Part shown: in pieces, positions 1 to 9,243 of the stretch
Layout: every line of letters starts with the position of its first letter
Position numbering within the stretch: the stretch's first letter is position 1
Assembly (NCBI GenBank): GCA_003151825.1
Contig: PLYO01000032.1
Location: forward strand, 23,555 to 87,554
From: Ignavibacteriota bacterium
GTDB lineage: Bacteria > Bacteroidota > Ignavibacteria > Palsa-1295
Direction of reading: 5' to 3'
Length of the DNA: 64,000 nucleotides
Position numbers and translations under genes: made by a program
The notes under the pieces: generated by a model
The model's database searches: none
What the model was told of the DNA's origin: nothing
The model's input: only the letters and a program-made list of their open reading frames with translations

Positions 1-949
1 GGAGCGCGAGCAGTTGATCGTACCAATACTCCACTCCGGTGGACCACATGAACGAATGCATCGTGCTATCGTCCCACGACGTGATGAACGATTTCGGCAG
101 AGGGTCAGCGGTGATGGCGCCCGCATCCTCATGGACGAGCATCTTGCCCAGATCGGAGGCCAGCGTGATTTCATTGTATTCATCGCTATAAAGCTTATAC
201 GATGCGCCGACGCGGAGTTCGGTCGGGAGCGGATCCGCCTGGAGCGCATCGACGTACTTGATCTTCGGTCCGACATCGGCCAAAATAAAGCCAACCTGGA
301 GCGCATTTGCGATACCGTCGATGTAAGTGGAATCGGGTTTCCAGAGCGCGCTCAGATCGAACGAGACCGACTCACCGACGCCATTCGATTGCTCGTTAGC
401 CACATGGAGTGTCGAGAGCGTGGATTGGATATAGCGTAAGCTGCCGCCAAAACCCCAATCATCCGCAAGTTTCGTCGCGTAGGCCAGGGTCACGGCATAT
501 TCAAATGAATTGAAGGTGGCAAGCGCAGTTGGCGAATTTTCGGTCGTGTAAATAAATGTGCCGAGATTCAGGAAGATAATGCTTGCCCCGATCGTCCCGC
601 CAAACTTATCGTTGTCATTCCACTTGAAGTTCAGATTTTCATAAAAGAGATCGCTTTGGTTGAATTGCGGGAGCCATTGCGAATGCGTGAACGCTACTGC
701 CGTGCCAGTTTGAAAGGCGAGGCCCGCTGGATTATAATAAATGGCGCCGACATCATCCGGAATACTCGTGCCGACATCCCCCATGCCACTCGATCGGGCG
801 TCCGGCGCGATCAACATAAACGGCACCGCCGTGGAAACGATGGCGGAAGAGGTCTGCTGCGCGCGCGCGCTCCCTGGAAGGGCAAGGAATAACGTCGCGA
901 GCGCGAGCGCACAATTCCGGAAAAATGTTCCTTGTTTTGAGAGTTTCAT
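1..949 (-). CDS. porV: PorV-family outer-membrane protein of the type IX secretion system (3' end outside window)
   Basis: The reading frame opens with ATG at 949 and runs off the left edge without a stop (316 codons visible). It has a signal peptide (basic start, hydrophobic LALATLFLALPG, then ARAQQ). The family hallmark follows: AVPFMLIAPDARSSGMGD and a DDVGAIYYNPAGLAF segment, as in the PorV/PorQ FadL-like barrel group. In Bacteroidota, PorV shuttles cargo from the T9SS translocon to the PorU sortase and forms part of the attachment complex in the outer membrane. It lies 83 bases downstream of porU on the same strand, the usual porU-porV order, which makes PorV more likely than PorQ or PorP. 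The family is clear; the exact PorV assignment rests partly on context. Confidence 0.88.
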   Translation of the reverse strand, partial: MKLSKQGTFFRNCALALATLFLALPGSARAQQTSSAIVSTAVPFMLIAPDARSSGMGDVGTSIPDDVGAIYYNPAGLAFQTGTAVAFTHSQWLPQFNQSDLFYENLNFKWNDNDKFGGTIGASIIFLNLGTFIYTTENSPTALATFNSFEYAVTLAYATKLADDWGFGGSLRYIQSTLSTLHVANEQSNGVGESVSFDLSALWKPDSTYIDGIANALQVGFILADVGPKIKYVDALQADPLPTELRVGASYKLYSDEYNEITLASDLGKMLVHEDAGAITADPLPKSFITSWDDSTMHSFMWSTGVEYWYDQLLAL

Positions 950-1032
950 TCGTTGTATCGTCCTTCTGTTTGGTTGAATCGTCCTTCTGGTCATTGGTTT
1001 CCGCCTACTTCTCCTATTAAATTTGGTTTCTT

Positions 1033-4000
1033 TTAACGCAATACCACGCATTTACCCGTGGCGAACGAAGATGTTCCATCGCCCACGTCCTGCGCGTTGA
1101 CAACGAACATGTATGCGCCATTGGCGACATTCGTCTCGCTCGCATCCCGGCCATCCCACGGAATTTCGATCACGCTTTCACTTGAGGAGGCCGTGAGCGT
1201 GCGCACGAGACGGCCATCGGTGTCATAAATTGAAAGTGTTACATTGACAAGGCTGCCCGCCTGCCCTGGCTGCACAAAGCTGAAGGTCGTGTGGTCTTGC
1301 AATGGGTCCGGCACAACCGAGATATTGTATAATTCGTAGGGTAGATCGTTCTTCGCGACAAAATCGACGCTGGCAAAGGATGCGTAATCGTAAGTATTGA
1401 ATGCCCGGACGTGCAGTGTATGATGTCCGGCAGGAAGCTCGATGGGCTGCTGGCTCGTTCCCGAAGTAAAATCATTCTCTTTGGAGACGTAGCTGCCGGA
1501 GAGATCGATTGCCGAGCCCTCGGCGTCATCGACCCATGCCGTAAAACTGTGGCCGATGCTGGCCGTCGAAGTGTTAAGACCATACAGATCGGTCACATCG
1601 ACGATGATCGTCGAATGCATCGAGACGTCATCGCCGCTTTGGAAAGAGCGGCTGCCGAGCCATACGTTGAGCGCAGGGCCGCTCGTATCCTGGACGGCCT
1701 CCTGTGCGGAATCCGGGCTGATAAGCCGAATGCCTGCGTTATCGCCGAGCGCGGTGCGTCCCTCCGCGCCCGAATACGCATAACCCGAAAGGGTGGCGAA
1801 TCCGGAATCGAGCTTTGCATCACGAGGAATAATAAAACTAACGGTGAATTGCCCATTGGTAACCGTTGCCGTGCCGCTGTAGAGAATTGGTCCTTCGATC
1901 AAATAGTGATCAACCCATTGAGACGTATCGGGCAGGAAGGTGGAAGTTGCAATTACCTGCGTTGGGGTGTCGAAGAGTGTAACAGTAACAGTACCGTTGA
2001 AGGAATTATCTATTGCGGAACCCTGCGAACTGTCACTGCGGATGCTGCCCGCAATCCGCACCTTAGAGAGCGCTGGCACTCGGAGCGTATCGCTTGCGAG
2101 CGAACTGCCGTTGATCGAATCGAACGTTACATAAAGCTTTGGAAGAAGAAGCCGTTGCGCGGGATCGCCAAGAAGATAAAAATCTACAAAGTCGCCGCCA
2201 TCGGATTTGCCGGCGACGAGCGCCTCGCCCACCGTCGAAGTCCCGTGGCCCGAGTCCTGCTGGAACAGCGTTTGATAAAACCCCTGGACAAGCGGCTCGC
2301 CGCTGGTGACCGAGCGGGAGGTTCCGAGCAGCCCGATCGCGCCGCCGTCCGGCTTCATCAGGAAGAGCTCCCCGCCGGAGAACACCGAGAAATCATCGTA
2401 GCGGCTAAAATCGCACGTCGCGGTGGTTACGTACGCAAGCCGGTCGAAATTGGTAAGTTGGTCGATCGACGAAGGAACGTTTAAAACAGATTCGTGAGTC
2501 CATACTTCCGGGTTTCCATGACCGACAAACGAGAAAAGTACCGTCCCTGAATTGAACGCATTCATAATCGCCGTATTAACTTCGGGCTTCAACCGCTGAC
2601 CATTCGAAGCATAAACCGTCGGATAACTGACCTCATAAACCTTATGTACGAGCACACGATCCTGTAAGTGGGTTATTTCGTTCTGGGTATCTGCAAAGTG
2701 ATTGAGCTGATCGATCGGGGGCGAGAATTCCGGGTCATTGTGGTCATCGGCAAGGAACGTCCCGAGCGAGCGCCATGTGCCCGAGTCGCTGCCATGCTCG
2801 TATTCCTGGACTTTTGCTACGTAGGCTTTGGCATCGGCCTCGTTGCGGGCCGAGATGCGGCCGACGGCAAGGTCATACTGTTGTGCCGGCTCGCTGTCAG
2901 AAAGGTGAACGAAGAATGCGTCGTCCGGATATGGGTCGCCGATACCTGTACGAAAACCGCCGGGGTAGGTCATAGGCTCGTACTCCCAGGGTGGAAGATA
3001 GTCCGGCGCGGATGTTTGGCGGTTTTGATAATCGCAGTGACCGCCTCCGAGCAGTGTAAGATAAAGTGGCCGTGTCTGTGCATGGCGCTGTGTATAGGCC
3101 ATAAAATCGCGCAATGCGACGATGTCGCTGTTGCCATACCCAAATTCCTGATAAATTTGTTCGATGGTTACGACTGCCGCAGACATGGCTTCGGTCGCTT
3201 GGCCGCCTTCTTCGCGGAGTGCCGCGAGTTTATTCGCTTCCGTGAGGAATGCTTGCGGAGCGACGATAATCTCGTCCGCGCCGGTTTGGCAGATCGAGGT
3301 ACGGAGCGATGGCGCAGCCAATGAAGCGATAGCCGGCGAAAGCACCGATTGAGCGGAGAACGCGATGAACCGGCGCATTGCATGAGGCTGGCCTTGCAGA
3401 AGAGCGGTTATAATGTCACTACTTGCGCTTGCGACGATATGCGGAGCAAGCGAATTCGTCACGTCCCAAAGCTCGCCGCCGCTGGCGCCGGTGAACTGAT
3501 ACTCGAACGCGATGCCCGTATCGATCAACATGAACGGAATGGACTGCGCACCGATAGCCGTGTTCCGGCGATACGCTAACTCGATAAAATCGAGCCAGGC
3601 ATTCGCGGTCACGCTGGAGCTGGTAAAGGTTAGCGAAACGTTGAGCGGCGCCTGGATACCACGATCGAGGACGAGCGTGGAGTCCCAATCGCGGGAGGGA
3701 GAACCGCCGACACGACAGGGAAGCGTACCGACGGGCTGGTTATTTATCTGAACCATAACAAAACCGGAATCGGCGGTGTCGATCTGACCGTCGTGGGCAA
3801 CGCGAATAATGGACGAATCGCCGGTATAGCCCGGAGCGTCAACGCTGACCTGAAGAGGTTGACCCTGAATGATTGCCTGATCGAGCATTTCACGGCCAAT
3901 GTTGCTACCGGTGACGCCAATCTCCAGCGTCCTATCCACTTCGCGGCACACGGCGGTGAGTACCTCGTTGCTTGGGATCGGCGTGCGTTGCAGCGCGTCC

Positions 4001-5187
4001 GCCTGGGTATTTACTCGCAGCCCCTGACCGAGCAGGGCGCCGCCGACCTTTAGTAAGAAATGCCCGGTCGATGTATAGGGATTGAGATTATGATACAGGC
4101 CGTTCAGGCGATCGGTGTCAATTTGCATGTATTTCCATACGCTCACGCCATTAGCATAAAAATAAAGATCGGTGACCGTCCCTCCATTCGTTCGAACGTC
4201 GATCGGCGCTTGGATCCATTCGCCGCTCGAATCGGTCGGGCCTTCGAGCGAGGTTTGGACTTCCGAGCCAAGCATTGCTCCGCCGATACCGAAGAGTTCT
4301 ATCGTGCTCGGGTCGATGGTGCCCGTGATGCCATTATTGGCCAGGTCCTGCGCGCTGATACGATAGATGCCCTCGTCGGTTGTCGTAATCTGAAGCCATT
4401 GCCCGCTGCCCTCCACATCCATCGGACTTACTGATAGACTCTTTCCGGCTTCCGATGCTTTGATAGCCGATGGCCACTCCACCATTCCGCGCGTATAAAA
4501 GCTCGTGACCGTTCCATTCACGAAAAGGGTACGGAAAAATTCCGATTCCTGGGAAGAGATCGTAACGCCCGCCGAAGCATTCGGCGCGGTGTTCGAAGCA
4601 TCGGAGAAGGTAATGCGCAGCGTAAGTGACTTTACCCGCGTCACGCTGCGCGAACTGGCATCGTATTGGATTGGAGAAATAAGAATGCGTTCCGAGAAGG
4701 CGGTACGGAAACGGCTTACCGGGCTAATATCGAATAACTCGCCCGCCGCAGTGGCATTATAGCGATCTTCGTGGATGAGATACTGCTTGATGAGGTCCCC
4801 GTTTTTCTTCCGATAAGTTGGTACGGGAGCAAGATCGATTCCGGGAAGGACTTCGAGCGACTGGCTGACGATTGTTACCGTCGCGGGTTGCCGGCTTGGC
4901 GCGAGCAATGGCAGCGCGAGCCGCATCACCTCCGCCGCGCCTGTGGAATCGGTGAGGATTCCACCCGGAAACGTCATTTCCGTATAAGCGCGGCCTACAC
5001 TATCTCGCACCGTTTGCGACGAGTACCTCGGCTGAATGCGAACGATGATTTCCTCCGGCTTTACCGAGAGGACACGATAGCTCTTCGGGCCGGCCACTTG
5101 CGAGCGCGCGGGTTGAGCGAAGAATTGAAACCCAAAAATAAAGGAAAGTGTGAGGAAGGCGAGCGTTCTTGGATAAAGTCCAGACAT
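1033..5187 (-). CDS. porU: Type IX secretion system sortase PorU (C25 gingipain-like peptidase)
   Basis: Protein of 1384 residues, similar in size to PorU proteins. PorU is the cell-surface C-terminal signal peptidase/sortase that removes the sorting domain of T9SS cargo and attaches the cargo. A frame extension to 5247 exists, but I chose ATG 5187 because a signal peptide follows (TLAFLTLSFIFGFQFF, then QPARSQ). The C25 catalytic His lies in SFVGHGNPEVW (about residue 889) and the catalytic Cys in TTATCDFSRYD (about 924). The C-terminus has a FlgD-like segment (IYDTDGRLVRTL, IPWDGRD, VANGAYMFVV). The porV-family gene follows directly downstream. A hairpin with a T run lies upstream (5324-5352). 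The call rests on the peptidase motifs, length and neighbour. Confidence 0.92.
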   Translation of the reverse strand: MSGLYPRTLAFLTLSFIFGFQFFAQPARSQVAGPKSYRVLSVKPEEIIVRIQPRYSSQTVRDSVGRAYTEMTFPGGILTDSTGAAEVMRLALPLLAPSRQPATVTIVSQSLEVLPGIDLAPVPTYRKKNGDLIKQYLIHEDRYNATAAGELFDISPVSRFRTAFSERILISPIQYDASSRSVTRVKSLTLRITFSDASNTAPNASAGVTISSQESEFFRTLFVNGTVTSFYTRGMVEWPSAIKASEAGKSLSVSPMDVEGSGQWLQITTTDEGIYRISAQDLANNGITGTIDPSTIELFGIGGAMLGSEVQTSLEGPTDSSGEWIQAPIDVRTNGGTVTDLYFYANGVSVWKYMQIDTDRLNGLYHNLNPYTSTGHFLLKVGGALLGQGLRVNTQADALQRTPIPSNEVLTAVCREVDRTLEIGVTGSNIGREMLDQAIIQGQPLQVSVDAPGYTGDSSIIRVAHDGQIDTADSGFVMVQINNQPVGTLPCRVGGSPSRDWDSTLVLDRGIQAPLNVSLTFTSSSVTANAWLDFIELAYRRNTAIGAQSIPFMLIDTGIAFEYQFTGASGGELWDVTNSLAPHIVASASSDIITALLQGQPHAMRRFIAFSAQSVLSPAIASLAAPSLRTSICQTGADEIIVAPQAFLTEANKLAALREEGGQATEAMSAAVVTIEQIYQEFGYGNSDIVALRDFMAYTQRHAQTRPLYLTLLGGGHCDYQNRQTSAPDYLPPWEYEPMTYPGGFRTGIGDPYPDDAFFVHLSDSEPAQQYDLAVGRISARNEADAKAYVAKVQEYEHGSDSGTWRSLGTFLADDHNDPEFSPPIDQLNHFADTQNEITHLQDRVLVHKVYEVSYPTVYASNGQRLKPEVNTAIMNAFNSGTVLFSFVGHGNPEVWTHESVLNVPSSIDQLTNFDRLAYVTTATCDFSRYDDFSVFSGGELFLMKPDGGAIGLLGTSRSVTSGEPLVQGFYQTLFQQDSGHGTSTVGEALVAGKSDGGDFVDFYLLGDPAQRLLLPKLYVTFDSINGSSLASDTLRVPALSKVRIAGSIRSDSSQGSAIDNSFNGTVTVTLFDTPTQVIATSTFLPDTSQWVDHYLIEGPILYSGTATVTNGQFTVSFIIPRDAKLDSGFATLSGYAYSGAEGRTALGDNAGIRLISPDSAQEAVQDTSGPALNVWLGSRSFQSGDDVSMHSTIIVDVTDLYGLNTSTASIGHSFTAWVDDAEGSAIDLSGSYVSKENDFTSGTSQQPIELPAGHHTLHVRAFNTYDYASFASVDFVAKNDLPYELYNISVVPDPLQDHTTFSFVQPGQAGSLVNVTLSIYDTDGRLVRTLTASSSESVIEIPWDGRDASETNVANGAYMFVVNAQDVGDGTSSFATGKCVVLR

Positions 5188-5708
5188 GACCTTAGGACGC
5201 TCCTGGAGCGCATCCGGCTTAAGACGGCAAATGATGTGGTTCCGCATCGACTTTTATTTCCGATCTATCATACACACCTCTCACCGCTCCGCGAGTGATG
5301 CGTAGCGATGAGCATGGGTCCGTGTAAAAACAGCCAAAAGATTTTCTGGCTGCGGATGAATGTTTACCTTTCGATCAGTGAGCACTCATCTCGCTGGTGT
5401 CTTAAAAATCGTAGAAATGGTCGATAGGTTCGCGGTTTTTAATAAAGAAGAGGAGCCATTCGCATCGCCGACGATGCTTCCGCGCCATCAATGATAATTC
5501 GTGGAGCGGTATTCAAGGCACATGAGCAAACGTTAAGAATGCGAAAGAGTTTCGCTCCAATTCGGAGATTGTGAGTTGCTCATAGATTGCCGCCGCCAAG
5601 CCGGATTATGGGCAAGACTCGGCTTCAAATTTGGCGAAAATGAGCGGAATTGAAAGAATTTTCCTTTCGCACTTGCTTTGGCCTTTAAAAATGTGTAAAT
5701 TAGCATCC
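5188..5708. other. Intergenic region between divergent porU and an exported-protein gene
   Basis: About 520 bases without a convincing gene. Positions 5330-5352 form a small hairpin (CAGCCA ... TGGCTG). Read on the minus strand it is followed by five T residues, so it could act as a terminator or attenuator in the porU leader. AT-rich sequence before 5709 (TTTAAAAATGTGTAAATTAG) probably holds the rightward promoter, but no clear TAnnTTTG box is seen there. Confidence 0.4.
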
Positions 5709-6527
5709 ATGAATTATATCATCCGAAGCATTTCGAAGGCGCTTTTTATCCTGCTCCTTGCACTATCCATGCCGAATATCGGCAGAGGACAGAGCATCCA
5801 GTTCTCACATCCCGGCGGCGCTGAATCCGCGCTTCCGGAACGCAGCGCCCGCCGTATCGAGCGGTTTCTCGCGCATCAATTCCCCATGCGGCAAATGAGG
5901 CGATGCGCGCGCGAAGCCGGTGAACGCATGGAACCAAAGTCAGCACTAAGCCGAAGCGTGACCTATCGAGTCGTTTCGCAGGACGGATTGAGCTTTGTAC
6001 TTGTGGGTTATTCCGCTGAATGGAATGAGCCGGTGAACGAACTCGCCATCTATCGGATGGAACCCGATGGGCCAAATCAGGTGTGGCGCTCGCGGCCGTG
6101 GGAAGGATGTTTCTCTGATTTGCACTTTTTCACCGTGGCGGAGCGTGACAAAAATATTGTGCTTTTTCAGGAGGGCGGTAGCGAGGGCGAGTTCGGGCTT
6201 GCGAGCGTATTCACATTTACAAACGCGCCGCAGGGTTTGTACCTTCGCGATCTCACTCCGGAACTGCCCTGGCTTCGCGCCCGCGCGCACTTTCCGTTCC
6301 GAGCGCTCTATGCGGAACGAATCTCGATGCGCACGATAGATAATTCCTCGAAGCATTCCGGCAAAGGCGACATCGTGCTTTCGGCCAGCGATGAGGAATA
6401 CAATCTCGGCATGGCCCGTCTTGTCCGGCCCGGACGATCGTGGAAGTATAATACAGCGCATAATCGTTTCGAGCGCATGAACACGATGTATGTGCCGGGA
6501 CTGCCCGAAGCAACGAGCAACAGATAA
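5709..6527 (+). CDS. Exported protein of unknown function (272 aa)
   Basis: I place the start at ATG 5709 rather than the longer frame from 5631. The shorter form begins with a clean signal peptide (MNYIIRSISKALFILLLALS, cleavage near GRGQS). The mature part is rich in Arg and aromatic residues, with segments such as VLVGYSAEWNEPVNELAIY and FFTVAERDKNIVLFQEGG. These suggest a soluble beta-rich periplasmic protein reporting or binding something. I recognise no family. It runs in the same direction as the lipoprotein gene 19 bases downstream, so the two are probably co-transcribed. The signal peptide is well supported; the function is unknown. Confidence 0.6.
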   Translation: MNYIIRSISKALFILLLALSMPNIGRGQSIQFSHPGGAESALPERSARRIERFLAHQFPMRQMRRCAREAGERMEPKSALSRSVTYRVVSQDGLSFVLVGYSAEWNEPVNELAIYRMEPDGPNQVWRSRPWEGCFSDLHFFTVAERDKNIVLFQEGGSEGEFGLASVFTFTNAPQGLYLRDLTPELPWLRARAHFPFRALYAERISMRTIDNSSKHSGKGDIVLSASDEEYNLGMARLVRPGRSWKYNTAHNRFERMNTMYVPGLPEATSNR

Positions 6528-6546
6528 TGTGAACGCCTAACATCTC

Positions 6547-7053
6547 ATGCATTGGTTTGCCGCCAGAAATTTGCCAAGGATTTTGTTATCGCTGATGGTT
6601 ATTGCCATCGGCGGCTGCGTGGTTAATTTAAAGACCACACTCCAGAAACGGGAGCGGATTCATGTCGATGCGCACTACCGGTATCCGGGCAGGAACGAAT
6701 TTAGCTCGTCGGAACGATTTTATAAGAAGGAAATCGATAGCGGGCATTTTGCGCAGACCGTCTGCTCGCTCGATCCCGGACAGCAGTTGTTGGTGCTGAA
6801 CAAGGCCGTTGTGCTGCATTTTTATCAGATGCCGGATACGTTTTATCATGCGGATCGTGCCCAATCCGGCCCGCCGCAATTCTTACGGATCTGGGCCGAT
6901 ACGTTAGATAAAACCGTCTATTGGAGCGGCTCGATGCAAGACCTGCAACCGGCGGATAATCATTTGCAGGAGCTTGTCGAATATATAGACTCCATCGTAA
7001 AATCGACGGACGACTACCAGGGATTGCCAAAATCGAAACTGACGGGGGAATAG
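6547..7053 (+). CDS. Small lipoprotein of unknown function (168 aa)
   Basis: The N-terminus has a hydrophobic stretch (ILLSLMVIAIGG) ending in the lipobox IGGC, so it is probably lipidated at Cys24. The remainder is polar, contains an aromatic-rich segment (VLHFYQMPDTFYHAD) and ends with a charged tail. No family is recognised. It follows the exported-protein gene by 19 bases on the same strand and converges on the propeller gene, whose stop lies 10 bases beyond. Lipoprotein targeting is the only supported property. Confidence 0.6.
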   Translation: MHWFAARNLPRILLSLMVIAIGGCVVNLKTTLQKRERIHVDAHYRYPGRNEFSSSERFYKKEIDSGHFAQTVCSLDPGQQLLVLNKAVVLHFYQMPDTFYHADRAQSGPPQFLRIWADTLDKTVYWSGSMQDLQPADNHLQELVEYIDSIVKSTDDYQGLPKSKLTGE

Positions 7054-7062
7054 TCCGCGGCG

Positions 7063-9243
7063 TTATTCCTTCACAAATTGCACCCGCGAGTGACCATCGC
7101 TGATGGAATACACGCCTTGCGGAAGCCCACTCACATCGAGGTCATGATCGCCATTTGCGCTATGCAGCCACGTTCGGCCAAGCAGATCGGAGATGACGAT
7201 GTCATTCGAGCTTGACTCGATGTGTAATAGGCCGGTCGCGGGATTTGGATAGATGGCAAAATTGGATGTTAATTCATTCGAGACCGGAGCTACGCTTGCT
7301 GGCGCGTCAGGAATAAACTCCACAAGCCCCTGTCCGTTCGTGCCGAACCAGACATTGCCGATGCGATCGGCCATTCCTGTCCAAATGTCTTCGGTTCCGA
7401 TGTTGGAATTAGAAGTGGTAAATGCGGTCCACGAGTTGCCATCGAATACTGAAGCGCCAGTTCCATTGCCACCGAGCCAGACATTCCCGCGCGAATCAAT
7501 CGCGGTTACAGAGGCATACGGAACAATTTGTGGATCGGTCACTAATGTCCATTTCGTTCCATCCCAATGGTAGGGGCCGTTTTCCGTGGCGGCCCACACG
7601 CCGCCTTTTACATCGGCTGATAGGCTATTCGTGTAACTCGCATTTAGCGCCGTCGAATGCTGCCAAGCCTCGCTGCCGGCCATGAATTCGAATATTCCTG
7701 CAACACCATAACATCCCGCCCACACATTGTCGGCGGTATCCAGCGTGAGCGCCATGGCCTGAGGATAAACGTCTGGCTCGACCCACGTCTTCCATCCTAT
7801 GCCATCGAATCGTGCAATGCCAGAATGATCCCCGGTATTTCCTTCCCAGCCATTGCCGACCCACAGAGCGTGGTGCCGCTGATCCCACATCAAAGAGTAG
7901 ATCACGTTCGAGAACGTATCTACCTTATGCAAATCAATGAGCGTCGCCGTGCTGCCATCGAATTTTGTGATGCCGCCTCCGCCCGATCCAACATAAACGT
8001 TGCCGCTGCTATCGGCGCACAGAGCCAGCACACCGCTCGTACCATTTACCAGGCTGTCATAGATGGTCCAATTGGCGCCGTCGTACATATAGAGCATGTG
8101 GTAATAGCGCATCCCGAACCAATCGCGCCCTTTGCTATCGACGGTCATCGCATAGACTTCATCGTTCTCGAACGGGCAACCGGAAAAATTATTATAAATA
8201 GCCCAAGCTGTATCCTTACCATACGCAATACCGCCGCCGCCATTGCCGGCAATCCATAAGGAATCGCCAATAGGGATAACGGAACAGTCGCCAAAGAAGG
8301 GACGTCTTTGTTGTTGATGCAGTACCGAATCGATCCAAATGATGCCATACGCATCGCCGCCCCACATCATGCCCGCAGTATCTTCTTCGAGATCGAATGT
8401 AGCGTTATTGGTCGCAAGGTCTTCGTAGAGTTCCCACCCGAGACCTGGTATCTGGCGGTTTACAATTTCTGCAAAACCAATCCACAGCGCGCCGGTGTGA
8501 TCGACGGTCATGCACCAGGGATTATCCGGATCGAGTTCGTGAGCAAGCACCGTATCGATCTCTTTTATGGTGTGAGTTACAGTGTCGAAGGTCGTATCGT
8601 ACACCCAATGTCCATCGAGCGTGTCATTATGCACTTCCCAGTTCGACGTGCCATCGAATTTCAAAATATACCCGCGATCGATCGAAGTAAGATTATAGCT
8701 CGTCCCGACCCAAATATTTCCTTGCCGGTCAGCGGCGACGGCCTCGATGCTATTGCTGGCCAGCGGCGCGTTTAGCGAATCGTATTTCGTCCACGCACCT
8801 TTGTCATACTTCAGCAGCCCATTGCCCGTTGCAACCCAGAGACGCCCCAGGCTATCGACGGCAAGAATACCGCCGTCGCTGCCGGGCAACGGGCTGTTGG
8901 TCGAATTGAACACACTCCAATTCCCATTTTTGAATTTTGCCAGGCCACCGCTCTGTGTCGAGACCCATAACGTGTCGTTTTTGTCCACCGCCAATTTCCA
9001 AACGTCGTTAGACGGAATCGCGGAGTTGTCGGTCGTGTAGAGCGCGAGGATGGTATCCTTCGCTCGGTCGAACTTCAAAAGCCCGGCGTCGGTTGCGACC
9101 CACAAATAGGGCCCATCGCCGACCATGGCACGCGGCGTCGTGGAATTGATAAAATGCCGCCAGGTTCCCGCAGGCTGCTGCGCCGATGCGAGTGAGGAAA
9201 CGCTGAGTAATCCAAGTAGTAGAATCAAGTATGATGTTTTCAT
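7063..9243 (-). CDS. Secreted two-component-regulator-type beta-propeller protein with T9SS sorting domain
   Basis: 726 residues with a signal peptide (MKTSYLILLLGLLSVSSLAS). About ten propeller blades of the ligand-binding 'two-component regulator propeller' type carry the repeated motif [LI]W[VI][AGS]T: LWVATDAGLLKFD, LWVSTQSGGLAKF, LWVATGNGLLKYD, VWFGTNGQGLVEF. The C-terminus is a type A T9SS sorting domain (FAIYPNPATGLLHIESS ... GLPQGVYSI). The protein should therefore be exported through the outer membrane and cleaved by PorU. Its ATG overlaps the stop of the upstream membrane-protein gene (ATGA, 9240-9243), so the two are translationally coupled in an operon headed by a sigma factor. 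An extracellular sensor or binding role is inferred from the fold and operon. Confidence 0.88.
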   Translation of the reverse strand: MKTSYLILLLGLLSVSSLASAQQPAGTWRHFINSTTPRAMVGDGPYLWVATDAGLLKFDRAKDTILALYTTDNSAIPSNDVWKLAVDKNDTLWVSTQSGGLAKFKNGNWSVFNSTNSPLPGSDGGILAVDSLGRLWVATGNGLLKYDKGAWTKYDSLNAPLASNSIEAVAADRQGNIWVGTSYNLTSIDRGYILKFDGTSNWEVHNDTLDGHWVYDTTFDTVTHTIKEIDTVLAHELDPDNPWCMTVDHTGALWIGFAEIVNRQIPGLGWELYEDLATNNATFDLEEDTAGMMWGGDAYGIIWIDSVLHQQQRRPFFGDCSVIPIGDSLWIAGNGGGGIAYGKDTAWAIYNNFSGCPFENDEVYAMTVDSKGRDWFGMRYYHMLYMYDGANWTIYDSLVNGTSGVLALCADSSGNVYVGSGGGGITKFDGSTATLIDLHKVDTFSNVIYSLMWDQRHHALWVGNGWEGNTGDHSGIARFDGIGWKTWVEPDVYPQAMALTLDTADNVWAGCYGVAGIFEFMAGSEAWQHSTALNASYTNSLSADVKGGVWAATENGPYHWDGTKWTLVTDPQIVPYASVTAIDSRGNVWLGGNGTGASVFDGNSWTAFTTSNSNIGTEDIWTGMADRIGNVWFGTNGQGLVEFIPDAPASVAPVSNELTSNFAIYPNPATGLLHIESSSNDIVISDLLGRTWLHSANGDHDLDVSGLPQGVYSISDGHSRVQFVKE

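Noticed and set aside
1411-2484. Long open frame opposite porU
   Set aside because: It lies on the other strand of a clear PorU gene, has no recognisable protein features, and is explained by GC-rich codon structure.
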